NCBI GenBank assembly: GCA_958349075.1 | Contig: CATWBR010000070.1 | Location: 1-13,468, forward strand | Source of the DNA: an uncultured Clostridium sp. | GTDB taxonomy: Bacteria > Bacillota > Clostridia > Lachnospirales > Lachnospiraceae | Direction of reading: 5' to 3' | DNA length: 13,468 bases | Shown: piece by piece, positions 6,130-13,468 of the stretch | Numbering within the stretch: the first letter of the stretch is position 1 | How the letters are laid out: each line of letters opens with the position of its first letter | Notes under the pieces: generated by a model | Seen by the model: the letters and a program-made list of their open reading frames with translations, nothing else | Told to the model about the DNA's origin: nothing | Databases searched by the model: none | Position numbers and translations under genes: made by a program

Positions 6130-8058
6130 TTAGTTTGATTTTACTTCTTTCCACAGATTGTTGTAAACTGCATCCGTTTCATCGCCGAGATACCGGTAAA
6201 CCTCACAGTTGTCCAGCTTATCCATATCCGGGAACACAGCCTTGTTATTCTGCATATCCTCGTCCAGAAGAGCTTTTGCCGCCTTATTCGGCGTTGCATA
6301 GGTGATGTATTCAAAGTTTTTCAGGGCAATATCGGGGCGGCAGAGGAAATCAATCCATTTCTCGGCGTTTTCCTTATTTTTTGCATCGGCCGGAATTACC
6401 CAGGAATCGATCCATAAGTTGGTGCCTTCCCCGGGAAGGACGTACTCCAGGGAATAATCGAGATTCTGGGCCTCCACCTCCTCCTGGATGTAGAGCATCT
6501 CGCCTGAGTAAATAACACCCAGGGCTGCTTCGCCGCCGATCATCTTATCACGGACCTGATCGATGACATATGCCTGGACGAGCGGTTTCTGTGTAATCAG
6601 ATCGGCCTTGGCGGCCTGAAGTTCATTGATATCATCGGTGTTCATCGAGTATCCGCGTGCTTTCAGAGCCACCATGAAGGCGTCTCGGACGCTGTCCTGC
6701 ATCAGGATTTCTCCCTTGTAAGCCGGATTCCAGAGATCGGACCATTTTTCGGGAACCGGAAGACCGCGTTCCTCGATTGTCTTAGTGTTATAGAGAATTC
6801 CCACGGTGCCCCAGGTGTATGGTACGGAGTAAAGGTTCTCCGGGTCAAACTCCCGCGACATCTCAATAAACTTGGGATCGATATTGGCCAGGTTCGGGAT
6901 ATTGTTAAAATCAATCTCGGCCAAAAGTCCGTTTTCGGCCATTTTCTGAATCATATAGTCGGACGGACAGACGACGTCGTAATTGACCGCTCCGGCCTCA
7001 ATGACGGGGTACATCTCCTCGTTTGTCTCAAACAGATCATAGGTGACTTTGATGCCCGTCTCCGCTTCAAACTCTTCGATAACGGAATCATCGATATATT
7101 CGCCCCAGTTGTAGACAAAAAGTTCATTGGAATGCTTGGTGGAGTAGCGCCCGTAGGTGGTAAAACCAACCACGCAGACGATCACAACCGTGGCAAAACC
7201 GAGTACGCCGCGTTTAATGTTACTGTTTCTTTTCCTGCGCCTGATGCTTTCGTCCGGGGAAATCGTTCCCGCCGTCTTTTTCGGTTCGTCCGGAGAAAAA
7301 TTAGTGATGATTAAAAGCACCAGAACCGTCATGAAAATAATCGTGGACAACGCATACATGGACGGCTTGATTCCACGCCGCACCTCGCTGTAAATCAGCG
7401 TTGACAGGGTGTCAATCCCTGCGCCCCTGGTAAAGTGGGTGATGATAAAGTCATCTAACGACATGGTAAACGCCATCAGGAAACCGGACAGGACACCCGG
7501 CATAATGTCGGGAAAGACAACCTTGAAAAATGCCTGCACCGGGCCTGCGCCCAGATCCATCGCGGCCTCATAGGTGGACTTGTTCGTCTGCTTCAGTTTC
7601 GGCATGACGCTCAGGATGACGTAGGGAATATTAAAGGTAATATGCGCGATTAAGACGGTTTTGAATCCCAGCGAGATGCCGAAGGCGATAAATGCCAGCA
7701 TCAGGGAAATACCGGTTACAATCTCGGAATTCAGCATCGGAATATTGTTCACGCCCATGACAACGGTGCGCGGTACTTTTTTCATGCTGTTGATGCCGAT
7801 GGAGGCCACGGTACCGATAATCGTGGCAATGAGCGCGGAGGCAAAGGCGATCAGCAGCGTGTTGTAGAGGGCGTTCATAATCGCCTGGTTCTCAAACATC
7901 TGCGAATACCATTTTGTCGTAAAACCGCCCCAGAGTGTTCTGGATTTTGTATTATTAAAAGACAAAACCATCATTGTGACAATGGGAGCGTACAAAAATA
8001 TCAGGATCAGCACCAGATAAAAGTCCTGGAAAAACTGTTTTAACGTATATTTTCTCAT
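6130..8058 (-). CDS. potCD: Fused spermidine/putrescine ABC transporter permease and substrate-binding protein (PotC-PotD)
   Basis: This 642-residue protein joins two polyamine transporter subunits. Residues 1-254 are a PotC-type inner-membrane permease with about six membrane segments and the EAA loop (about 165-187, AAMDLGAGPVQAFFKVVFPDIMPG) that contacts the ATPase. A charged linker with RRRKR (about 273-277) follows, then one extra membrane segment (about 284-302), then a PotD-like binding domain (about 311-642) starting LFVYNWGEYIDDSV and including SVPYTWGTVGILYNT. The binding domain thus hangs outside the cell on the permease instead of being a free lipoprotein, and no lipobox Cys is present. 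Similar fusions are known in Firmicutes. The start at 8058 shares one base with the potB stop (TGATG). Confidence 0.93.
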   Translation of the reverse strand: MRKYTLKQFFQDFYLVLILIFLYAPIVTMMVLSFNNTKSRTLWGGFTTKWYSQMFENQAIMNALYNTLLIAFASALIATIIGTVASIGINSMKKVPRTVVMGVNNIPMLNSEIVTGISLMLAFIAFGISLGFKTVLIAHITFNIPYVILSVMPKLKQTNKSTYEAAMDLGAGPVQAFFKVVFPDIMPGVLSGFLMAFTMSLDDFIITHFTRGAGIDTLSTLIYSEVRRGIKPSMYALSTIIFMTVLVLLIITNFSPDEPKKTAGTISPDESIRRRKRNSNIKRGVLGFATVVIVCVVGFTTYGRYSTKHSNELFVYNWGEYIDDSVIEEFEAETGIKVTYDLFETNEEMYPVIEAGAVNYDVVCPSDYMIQKMAENGLLAEIDFNNIPNLANIDPKFIEMSREFDPENLYSVPYTWGTVGILYNTKTIEERGLPVPEKWSDLWNPAYKGEILMQDSVRDAFMVALKARGYSMNTDDINELQAAKADLITQKPLVQAYVIDQVRDKMIGGEAALGVIYSGEMLYIQEEVEAQNLDYSLEYVLPGEGTNLWIDSWVIPADAKNKENAEKWIDFLCRPDIALKNFEYITYATPNKAAKALLDEDMQNNKAVFPDMDKLDNCEVYRYLGDETDAVYNNLWKEVKSN

Positions 8059-8879
8059 CAGAATGCCGTACCCTCCCCTTCTTTATCGTATTTGGCAATG
8101 AGGGCCATACTCAGTAAAATGAATACCATCAGCACGAGGGAGAGGCCGGAACCCAGGTTCCAGTTGCTTCCCTTTGTAAATTCCTGTTCAATGACGTTGC
8201 CGATCAGGAGGATCTTGCTGCCGCCCAGGAGGTTTGAGATAACGAAAGTGGTCAGGGCGGGAACGAAAACCATCGTGATGCCGCTGATAATGCCGGGCAG
8301 GCTTAAGGGGATCCAGATATGGGTAAGCGTCTGGAACTCGTTGGCGCCCAAATCCTTGGCCGCATTGATGGTGTTGTCGTCGATCTTGGCAAGCACGTTG
8401 TAAATCGGTAGGATCATGAAGGGCAGGAAGTTGTAAACCATGCCCAGGATGATAGCCCACGGTGTATTGATAATGGCGATATTAGGCAGGTGGAGAAAAT
8501 TCAGTATGCCGTTGATAACGCCGTTCTTCTCAAGCAGGGTCTGCCAGGCCAGGGTGCGCAGCAGGAAATTCATCCACATCGGCAGGATGAAGATAAACAC
8601 CATAAAACTGCCCTGTCCGATATTCTTTTTGCGGAGAATCATGGCCAGCGGATAAGCCAGCGCGAGGCAGATCAGTGTGCTTAAGAGCGACAGAACAAGG
8701 GAGAGGAAAAGCGCCTTGGCGTGTTCGGGCGTACCGATTGCCAGCACATTTGACAGTGTAAAGGCCCCGCTTTTGTCGGTCAGACCGTAGAAGACGATCA
8801 GCAGAAGCGGGATGATGGTAAAACCGATCATCCAGATGATATAGGGGCCGGCCAGAAGCCGTTTTGCAGATTTATTCAT
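8058..8879 (-). CDS. potB: Spermidine/putrescine ABC transporter permease PotB
   Basis: The 273-residue inner-membrane permease has about six membrane segments and the binding-protein-dependent transport EAA motif at about 173-197 ([24 protein letters not shown]), which docks on PotA. It should form the translocation channel together with the PotC half of the next gene. The start is either ATG 8879 or the TTG one codon earlier (8882). AGGAGG (8897-8892 on the minus strand) is 12 bases from the ATG and 9 from the TTG, so the TTG is quite possible. Both lie inside the end of potA, which stops at 8872, so the two genes overlap and are probably translationally coupled. Confidence 0.93.
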   Translation of the reverse strand: MNKSAKRLLAGPYIIWMIGFTIIPLLLIVFYGLTDKSGAFTLSNVLAIGTPEHAKALFLSLVLSLLSTLICLALAYPLAMILRKKNIGQGSFMVFIFILPMWMNFLLRTLAWQTLLEKNGVINGILNFLHLPNIAIINTPWAIILGMVYNFLPFMILPIYNVLAKIDDNTINAAKDLGANEFQTLTHIWIPLSLPGIISGITMVFVPALTTFVISNLLGGSKILLIGNVIEQEFTKGSNWNLGSGLSLVLMVFILLSMALIAKYDKEGEGTAF

Positions 8880-9948
8880 CAATACTTACCGCCTCCTCAT
8901 CTTCAGAGGCTGGTTTATTCATAATCTGGATATCAAAAGGATCAACGTGGATGCCGACCTTCTCGCCCACCGGGCACATATCCGTACTGTGAACCAGCCA
9001 TTCAAAACCGTCGGGGGTCGTAACCTCCATCTCATAGTGGACACCCTTGAAAATCAGGTGGGTGACAACGCCTTCCAAAGTTCCAAGCTCCGGTTTTACA
9101 AGGTCGATGTCCTCGGGGCGGATAACCACGTCTACCGGCTGTTTTACTCCGAATCCGCGGTCCACACAGGGGAACTTTGCGCCGAAGATTTGCACCAGCT
9201 CGTCGTGGAGCATCAGTCCGTCCACAATGTTGCTTTCGCCGATAAAATCGGCTACAAAGGCGTTCTCCGGCTCATTGTAGATCTGTTCCGGGGAACCCAT
9301 CTGCTGGATATAGCCCTGGTTCATTACCACGATCGTGTCGGACATGGTCAGAGCTTCTTCCTGGTCGTGGGTTACATAGATAAATGTGATTCCCAGTTCA
9401 TTTTTCAGCCGGATCAGCTCGTACTGCATGTCCTGGCGGAGCTTGAGATCCAGGGCTCCGAGCGGCTCGTCCAAAAGCAGGACCTTCGGCTCATTCACAA
9501 TGGCGCGGGCAATGGCAATACGCTGCTGCTGGCCGCCGCTGAGTGAGTCGACGGAACGGTTTTCAAAGCCGTCCAGGTTGACCAGTTTTAAGGCGTACTT
9601 AATCTTATCCTCGATATACTGTTTGGGTTTGTTTTTAATTTTAAGGCCGAACGCGATGTTATCGGCAATGCTCATATGGGGAAACAGGGCGTATTTCTGG
9701 AATACGGTGTTTAACTGGCGCTTGTTGGGCGGAAGTTTGGTAATGTCGTTTCCACCGAAAATCACTTTGCCTCTGTCGGCGGATTCAAAACCGCCGATAA
9801 TGCGCAGGGTGGTCGTCTTGCCGCAGCCGCTGGGGCCGAGGAGGGTGACGAAGGAATTCTCCTTAACGGAGAGGCAGAGATCGTCAAGGACAACATTGCT
9901 GTCGTAGCTCTTGGTTATGTTAACTAAATCAATTAATGGCTGGCTCAT
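8872..9948 (-). CDS. potA: Spermidine/putrescine ABC transporter ATP-binding protein PotA
   Basis: The 358-residue ATPase powers polyamine import at the inner face of the membrane. It has Walker [10 protein letters not shown] (38-46), Q-loop Q84, signature LSGGQ (136-140), Walker B LLLDEP (157-162) and the switch His194. A C-terminal TOBE-type regulatory domain runs from about 240 to 345 and includes [10 protein letters not shown]. It is full length for the family. The start at 9948 has GGAGG six bases upstream (9959-9955). It lies 25 bp after the regulator gene and overlaps potB, so all four genes form one minus-strand operon. A short acidic tail (about 348-358) ends the protein. Confidence 0.95.
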   Translation of the reverse strand: MSQPLIDLVNITKSYDSNVVLDDLCLSVKENSFVTLLGPSGCGKTTTLRIIGGFESADRGKVIFGGNDITKLPPNKRQLNTVFQKYALFPHMSIADNIAFGLKIKNKPKQYIEDKIKYALKLVNLDGFENRSVDSLSGGQQQRIAIARAIVNEPKVLLLDEPLGALDLKLRQDMQYELIRLKNELGITFIYVTHDQEEALTMSDTIVVMNQGYIQQMGSPEQIYNEPENAFVADFIGESNIVDGLMLHDELVQIFGAKFPCVDRGFGVKQPVDVVIRPEDIDLVKPELGTLEGVVTHLIFKGVHYEMEVTTPDGFEWLVHSTDMCPVGEKVGIHVDPFDIQIMNKPASEDEEAVSIDE

Positions 9949-9973
9949 AGTTTTCCTCCGTGTGTAATAGTAA

Positions 9974-10507
9974 TCAGAAGCTCGGCGGAGAGCTGACCCA
10001 GATGATCGCTGCCCCCGATTTGCTTGACAGATAATGTGTCTTGTCGCTTATATAGTAGAAGGATTCCCCTTTTTTGGCTTTATAAGTACGGTTTCCCAGG
10101 TGGATGGAGATACTGCCCTGCAGTACGTAGCCGAATTCCTCCCCCTCATGCGGTGCGTCGGGATAAGTGGAGCCGCCGGGCGAAAGGACAAGGTGGATTG
10201 GTTCCATGATGTTCTTCTGGGCGTTTGGGATAATCCATTTAATTTCATTCTTGAGTTCCGTGTCCTCTTTGGTAAAATAATCACTCTTCCCAAAGACAAT
10301 CTGTTCCTCCGGCGTTTCATTAAAAAATTCGCCGATCGTAGTGCCCAGACACTGTAGAATATCCATCAGCGTGGCGATGGACGGAGAGGTCAGATCCCTC
10401 TCTAACTGGGAGATAAATCCCTTGGAAAGCTCCGCGCGGTCCGCCAGTTCTTCCTGGGTCAGTCCCTTCAACGTCCGCAGCTCCTTCAGTTTGGCTCCGA
10501 TATTCAC
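9974..10507 (-). CDS. XRE-family regulator with C-terminal cupin domain, probable polyamine-responsive regulator of the pot operon
   Basis: The 177-residue cytoplasmic regulator has an N-terminal helix-turn-helix (about 6-60, [30 protein letters not shown] in outline) that should bind DNA as a dimer. A cupin sensor (about 103-172) follows, with the conserved [13 protein letters not shown] block and a GESFYY turn. Proteins of this layout include PuuR-type regulators of putrescine metabolism. As first gene of the pot operon it most likely controls its own unit in response to polyamines; this is inference from context. It uses a GTG start at 10507, five bases after AGGAGG (10518-10513), and stops 25 bp before potA. 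Confidence 0.9.
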   Translation of the reverse strand: MNIGAKLKELRTLKGLTQEELADRAELSKGFISQLERDLTSPSIATLMDILQCLGTTIGEFFNETPEEQIVFGKSDYFTKEDTELKNEIKWIIPNAQKNIMEPIHLVLSPGGSTYPDAPHEGEEFGYVLQGSISIHLGNRTYKAKKGESFYYISDKTHYLSSKSGAAIIWVSSPPSF

Positions 10508-10538
10508 GGCTTCCTCCTTTTCGTGCGGGATGCTTTTT

Positions 10539-10560
10539 ACAGTGTGGTATTGCGCACTGT
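10539..10560. promoter_or_regulatory. Dyad in the pot operon leader, candidate operator or leader hairpin
   Basis: ACAGTG (10539-10544) and CACTGT (10555-10560) form a 6-bp inverted repeat with a 10-bp spacer. The arms extend to eight bases if one mismatch is allowed. It lies about 32 bp upstream of the GTG start of the regulator gene and downstream of the predicted -10 box, so a protein bound there could block transcription. It is a candidate autoregulatory site, or a small hairpin in the mRNA leader. Confidence 0.4.
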
Positions 10561-10596
10561 TATTACCGTTCTCTTTTTTTGTGTTTTAATTCTGTT

Positions 10597-10653
10597 ATTA
10601 TAAGGAAAAAGTTTACCATTACTAAATGAATGTAAAATTAACTAAAAAGTTTA
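10597..10653 (-). promoter_or_regulatory. Promoter region of the XRE-pot operon with repeated TAAACTTTTT motifs
   Basis: A perfect -10 box TATAAT lies at 10602-10597 on the minus strand. At the expected distance only a poor -35 (TTAGTA or TTTAGT) is found, suggesting a weak or regulated promoter. The 10-mer TAAACTTTTT occurs twice on the minus strand, at 10615-10606 (inside the -35/-10 spacer) and 10653-10644, 38 bp apart. The outer copy is part of a palindrome, CTAAA-N3-TTTAG (10642-10654). These may be the operators of the adjacent regulator. The leader to the GTG start is about 85 nt. Confidence 0.5.
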
Positions 10654-10836
10654 GCAATAATAAACATGACGCAAGTATCATTATACAGGAACTGCGACTG
10701 CTGTCAATAGTTTTTGGGGTAATTCGGAGAAAAATGTCGAAGTGTGTTTTAAGGCCGTTCCGGCAGGGTTTTGGCGGGGCGGCAAAGCCCGGGATGGCAG
10801 AGACTGGAAGAGAAACGGGCCTGCCTGAGGAGGCGA
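10654..10836. other. Gap between divergent units with a GC-rich block and hairpin, no convincing gene
   Basis: The divergent intergenic space runs from 10508 to 11034, about 530 bp. This middle part changes from AT-rich to a GC-rich block at about 10750-10836. GGGTTTTG (10766-10773) can pair with CAAAGCCC (10783-10790) around a 9-base loop, and GGCAGG (10762-10767) has a complement CCTGCC (10820-10825), so alternative folds exist. No U-tract follows on either strand, so it is not a normal terminator. An open frame of 89 codons across it (10626-10895) has no ribosome binding site and no recognisable family. It may be a decayed gene or a small RNA. Confidence 0.3.
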
Positions 10837-10865
10837 TTGACAACAGGGGTGAAAAAGATGATAAT
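10837..10865 (+). promoter_or_regulatory. Near-consensus sigma-A promoter for the lactonase-aroC unit
   Basis: A perfect -35 box TTGACA (10837-10842) is followed after exactly 17 bp by GATAAT (10860-10865), one base off consensus. Transcription would start near 10872, leaving a leader of about 160 nt before the ATG at 11035. A weaker extended -10 candidate (TGGTAAAAT, 10921-10929) lies within that leader and could give a shorter transcript. Confidence 0.65.
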
Positions 10866-11034
10866 AGATGTAAAAAATGCCCGAAAACTGATTAAAATGG
10901 GTGCAAAAATGCCGCGGTGCTGGTAAAATAGAGGAAAAGAGCAGCCAGACCGGCGAGCGGGTACACAGATAACCGCAGTGAAAGGTAACATACGGCCGAC
11001 AAATTAAAGGGACAGAATATGAGGAGGAAAAGAG

Positions 11035-12126
11035 ATGCAGAATAAATACATGGCTTACGTAGGTTCTTATTCATACAACGGACAGGCTAAGGGTATCACC
11101 GTTTATGATGTGGATGTGGCTAGGGGCTGTTTTAAATACAGGTGTGAAGTGGAAGTGGACAACTCCTCTTATCTGACCGTATCAAGTGATGGAAGAACCC
11201 TGTATTCGATTGCAGACGAAGGTATTGTTTCCTTCCGTATCATGGAGAACGGAGGCTTGTCCAGGCTGAACAGTGTGAATATTAAGGCAATGCGCGGCTG
11301 TCATATCGCTACGGACGCGGACGACGAATATATATTTGTTTCAGGATACCATGATGGAAAAGAGACGGTTCTGAGACTGAACCGGGACGGCTCCGTCGGT
11401 GAGATTACGGACGGAGTGTTTCATAAGGGCCTTGGGAGCGTTGCGGAGCGTACGTTCCGCCCACATGTAAGCTGCGGCGCCAGGACGCCGGACGGCCATT
11501 TTGTACTGGTTGCCGACCTTGGGATCGATCAGGTAAAGGTATACCGTTTTGATGAGAAAAAGGGACTCCTCACTCAGGTAGACGCTCTCCGCTGCGAACT
11601 GGAATCGGGGCCCAGGCAGTTCCTGTTCAGTAAGGACGGCAAATTTATTTATCTGATGTATGAAGTAAGAAATGTAATTGACGTATTTACCTATGACTAT
11701 GAAGAAGGTGACCGTGTTCCACGCTTTGAGAAAATACAGACCATTGCTTCAACGGCTCCGGAGCGCTTAAGCCAGTTGACCGCAGCCTGCGCAATCCGGT
11801 TATCTCCGAAAGAGGACTATCTTTACTGCAGTAATGCGGGAGATAATTCGGTCAGCGTGTACCGGAGGGATACCGATACGGGTGTGCTGACCCTGATTTG
11901 CTGCCTGCCGATCAGCGGAGATTATCCAAAGGATGTCGCCGTTTTCCCGGATGAGAAGCATCTGGCTTCTGTCAATCACGCCAGCAACAGCATTTCCTTC
12001 TTTGAGGTGGATTATGAGAAAGGGCTGCTGGTGATGTGCTGCAGAAGTATTGCCGTCAACGAGCCGAACTGCTGCGTGATAACAAAGGTACCGGACGGAA
12101 ATGCCGGTGGGAAGAAGAGGAAATAA
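11035..12126 (+). CDS. Lactonase-family (6-phosphogluconolactonase/muconate cyclase-like) seven-bladed beta-propeller protein
   Basis: The 363-residue protein matches the lactonase beta-propeller family that includes E. coli Pgl (YbhE). Family blocks are a start reading AYVGSYSYNGQAKGITVYDVD, a central RPHVSCGARTPDGHFVLVADLGIDQVKVY, then GPRQFLFSKDGKFIYLMYE, and near the C-terminus GDYPKDVAVFPDEKHLASVNHASNSISFFEVD. There is no signal peptide, so it is probably cytoplasmic. The second block has Arg where the family often has His (HPH). It may hydrolyse 6-phosphogluconolactone in the pentose phosphate pathway, but the family is broad and substrates are mostly unproved. The start is ATG 11035 with GAGGAGG eight bases upstream. 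Its stop is two bases before the aroC ATG, so both are on one transcript. The C-terminus ends in a basic tail (GGKKRK). Confidence 0.85.
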   Translation: MQNKYMAYVGSYSYNGQAKGITVYDVDVARGCFKYRCEVEVDNSSYLTVSSDGRTLYSIADEGIVSFRIMENGGLSRLNSVNIKAMRGCHIATDADDEYIFVSGYHDGKETVLRLNRDGSVGEITDGVFHKGLGSVAERTFRPHVSCGARTPDGHFVLVADLGIDQVKVYRFDEKKGLLTQVDALRCELESGPRQFLFSKDGKFIYLMYEVRNVIDVFTYDYEEGDRVPRFEKIQTIASTAPERLSQLTAACAIRLSPKEDYLYCSNAGDNSVSVYRRDTDTGVLTLICCLPISGDYPKDVAVFPDEKHLASVNHASNSISFFEVDYEKGLLVMCCRSIAVNEPNCCVITKVPDGNAGGKKRK

Positions 12127-12128
12127 GC

Positions 12129-13445
12129 ATGGCGGGTTCAACATTTGGCAGAATACTTACAATGACCACCTGGGGAGAGTCCCACGGCGCCGGAATTGGC
12201 GTGGTGGTGGACGGCTGCCCGGCGGGTCTTTCACTGACAGAAGAAGATATACAGAAATACCTGGACAGAAGAAAGCCGGGCCAGAGCCGGTTTACGACAA
12301 AGAGAAATGAGAGCGATTCCGTAGAAATATTATCGGGCGTATTTGAAGGAAAGACGACAGGAACTCCGATTGCGATGCTGGTCAGAAACCAGGACCAGCA
12401 CTCCAGGGACTACAGCGAGATAGCCGGCTATTACAGGCCCGGCCACGCCGATTTTACCTTTGATGAAAAATACGGTTTCAGAGATTACCGCGGCGGCGGC
12501 CGTTCCTCCGGCCGCGAGACGATCGCCCGCGTAGCCGCCGGAGCGGTGGCGGCGAAGATGCTGGAGGGCCTGGGAATCCAGGTGACTGCCTATACAAAGG
12601 CCATCGGCAATATCCAGGTGCAGCCGGAGCGCTTTGATCTGGAAGAATGCGGCCGGAACAAGCTCTATATGCCGGATGCCGTGGCGGCAGCAGAGGCGGC
12701 GGCCTTCCTGGAAGAAAAGATGGCGCAGAGGGACTCGGCCGGAGGGATTGTGGAATGCGTGATATCGGGAGTACCGGCCGGGATCGGGGATCCGGTGTTT
12801 GAGAAGCTGGACGCTAATCTGGCCAAGGCAATCTGTTCAATCGGAGCAGTGAAAGGATTCGAGATAGGCGACGGATTCGAGGCGGCTAAGACGGTTGGGT
12901 CCGTGAATAATGATGAGTTTTGTGTTATGGGGAAGGATGACGGGCGGCTTTTGGAGACGGCCGGGGCGGAGAATATGGCTGAGCCGGATGAGACGGCCGG
13001 GGCGGAGAATATGGCTGGGGAGGATGAGACGGCCGGATTGGAGAATATGGCTGGGGAGGATGAGACGGCCGGGCTGGAGAATATGGCTGGGGCGGTTAAG
13101 AGGGTTGGACTGAAGAATATGGCTGAGCCGGTTAAGATGTCCGGGCCAGGGAAGATTGGTAAGAGAACGAATCATGCCGGAGGCGTGCTGGGCGGAATCA
13201 GCGACGGAAGTGAGATTGTGTTCCGGGCTGCTTTTAAACCGACCCCGTCGATTGCCTCTCTACAGAAAACGGTCAACCGGGACGGTGAGGAGATAGAGGT
13301 CACCATTAAAGGGCGCCACGATCCGATTATTGTGCCGAGAGCGGTCGTCGTTGTGGAGATGATGGCGGCATTTACCGTGGCGGATATGATGCTGGCGGGG
13401 ATGACGTCGAGGATGGATAGGGTTCGGGAATTTTATTTGATATAA
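12129..13445 (+). CDS. aroC: Chorismate synthase with an internal repeat insertion
   Basis: The enzyme converts EPSP to chorismate, the last common step of aromatic amino acid synthesis, using reduced FMN. The signatures are all visible: [19 protein letters not shown] (15-33), the [18 protein letters not shown] block (122-139), GFEIGDGF (243-250), [14 protein letters not shown] (about 347-360) and [11 protein letters not shown] near the C-terminus. At 438 residues it is about 60-75 longer than most bacterial AroC. All of the excess lies at about residues 274-346, where a 12-residue repeat replaces the usual short connection between NDEF and TNHAGG. The reading frame is intact. ATG 12129 is chosen because [10 protein letters not shown] is the usual family start, with an AAGAGGAA ribosome site. 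Only 23 bp follow the stop in this window and no terminator is seen. Confidence 0.93.
   Translation: MAGSTFGRILTMTTWGESHGAGIGVVVDGCPAGLSLTEEDIQKYLDRRKPGQSRFTTKRNESDSVEILSGVFEGKTTGTPIAMLVRNQDQHSRDYSEIAGYYRPGHADFTFDEKYGFRDYRGGGRSSGRETIARVAAGAVAAKMLEGLGIQVTAYTKAIGNIQVQPERFDLEECGRNKLYMPDAVAAAEAAAFLEEKMAQRDSAGGIVECVISGVPAGIGDPVFEKLDANLAKAICSIGAVKGFEIGDGFEAAKTVGSVNNDEFCVMGKDDGRLLETAGAENMAEPDETAGAENMAGEDETAGLENMAGEDETAGLENMAGAVKRVGLKNMAEPVKMSGPGKIGKRTNHAGGVLGGISDGSEIVFRAAFKPTPSIASLQKTVNRDGEEIEVTIKGRHDPIIVPRAVVVVEMMAAFTVADMMLAGMTSRMDRVREFYLI
12954..13169 (+). repeat. Tandem 36-bp repeats (12 residues each) inside aroC
   Basis: Five 36-bp units begin at 12954, 12990, 13026, 13062 and 13098, followed by a degenerate sixth (13134-13169). 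The protein units read [48 protein letters not shown] and [12 protein letters not shown], then [11 protein letters not shown] leading into TNHAGG. Units 1-4 differ by only three or four bases between neighbours; units 5 and 6 are more diverged and change from acidic to basic. The unit length is a multiple of three, so gain or loss of units keeps the frame. The segment is probably a disordered surface loop. Confidence 0.92.
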
Positions 13446-13468
13446 ATCTTGTGATTTTAAGATAAGGG

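Noticed and set aside
8947..9546. 199-codon plus-strand frame opposite potA
   Set aside because: Antisense to a complete ABC ATPase with all motifs; no ribosome site or family features.
10626..10895. 89-codon plus-strand frame in the regulator-lactonase gap
   Set aside because: No ribosome site, starts inside the pot promoter region, runs through the predicted lactonase promoter and has no recognisable domain. Kept only as a possible remnant.
12837..13175. Open frames on both strands across the aroC repeat (also 12910-13113 plus)
   Set aside because: A repeat whose unit is a multiple of three stays open in several frames if one unit has no stop; these are by-products of the repeat.

Overview
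The window reads like a chromosomal segment of an anaerobic, mid-GC Firmicute. A Lachnospiraceae/Clostridium-type genome is my inference. It rests on strong AGGAGG-type ribosome binding sites, TTG and GTG starts, consensus sigma-A promoters in AT-rich gaps, a potC-potD fusion, a YfcC-family carrier, and an orphan NifX-like protein in a genome region with no nif genes. No rRNA, tRNA, CRISPR array, transposase or phage gene was seen. The window holds eleven protein genes in four transcription units.

Unit 1 (+, about 113-5345) is a four-gene catabolic-looking operon: an MFS transporter (TTG start at 259), a YfcC-family carrier (1551-2960), an M20 amidohydrolase (2980-4179) and a zinc-ribbon threonine-synthase-like PLP enzyme (4176-5345, ATGA overlap). 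A good promoter (TTTACA-N17-TATACT) precedes it, and a 9-bp inverted repeat touches the -35 box. The simplest reading is uptake of an acylated amino acid or small peptide, hydrolysis of its amide bond in the cytoplasm, and PLP chemistry on the released amino acid. The substrate is unknown.

Unit 2 (-, 5480-5899) is a single NifX/NifB-C-like protein with a Cys/His-rich tail, its own consensus promoter and a strong terminator that faces unit 1. Between units 2 and 3 lies a 200-bp gap with an unusual cluster of three CATACGCA copies around a 27-bp near-palindrome.

Unit 3 (-, 10507-6130) is a polyamine uptake operon: XRE-cupin regulator, potA, potB and a fused potC-potD. The genes overlap or are tightly spaced. 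Repeated TAAACTTTTT motifs and a dyad lie around the start of the operon and are candidate operators.

Unit 4 (+, about 10837-13445) has a near-consensus promoter, a leader of about 160 nt, a lactonase-family beta-propeller gene and, 2 nt later, aroC (chorismate synthase). The aroC gene is the most striking item: it carries an in-frame array of five to six 36-bp (12-residue) repeats that adds roughly 60 residues just before the conserved TNHAGG active-site segment.
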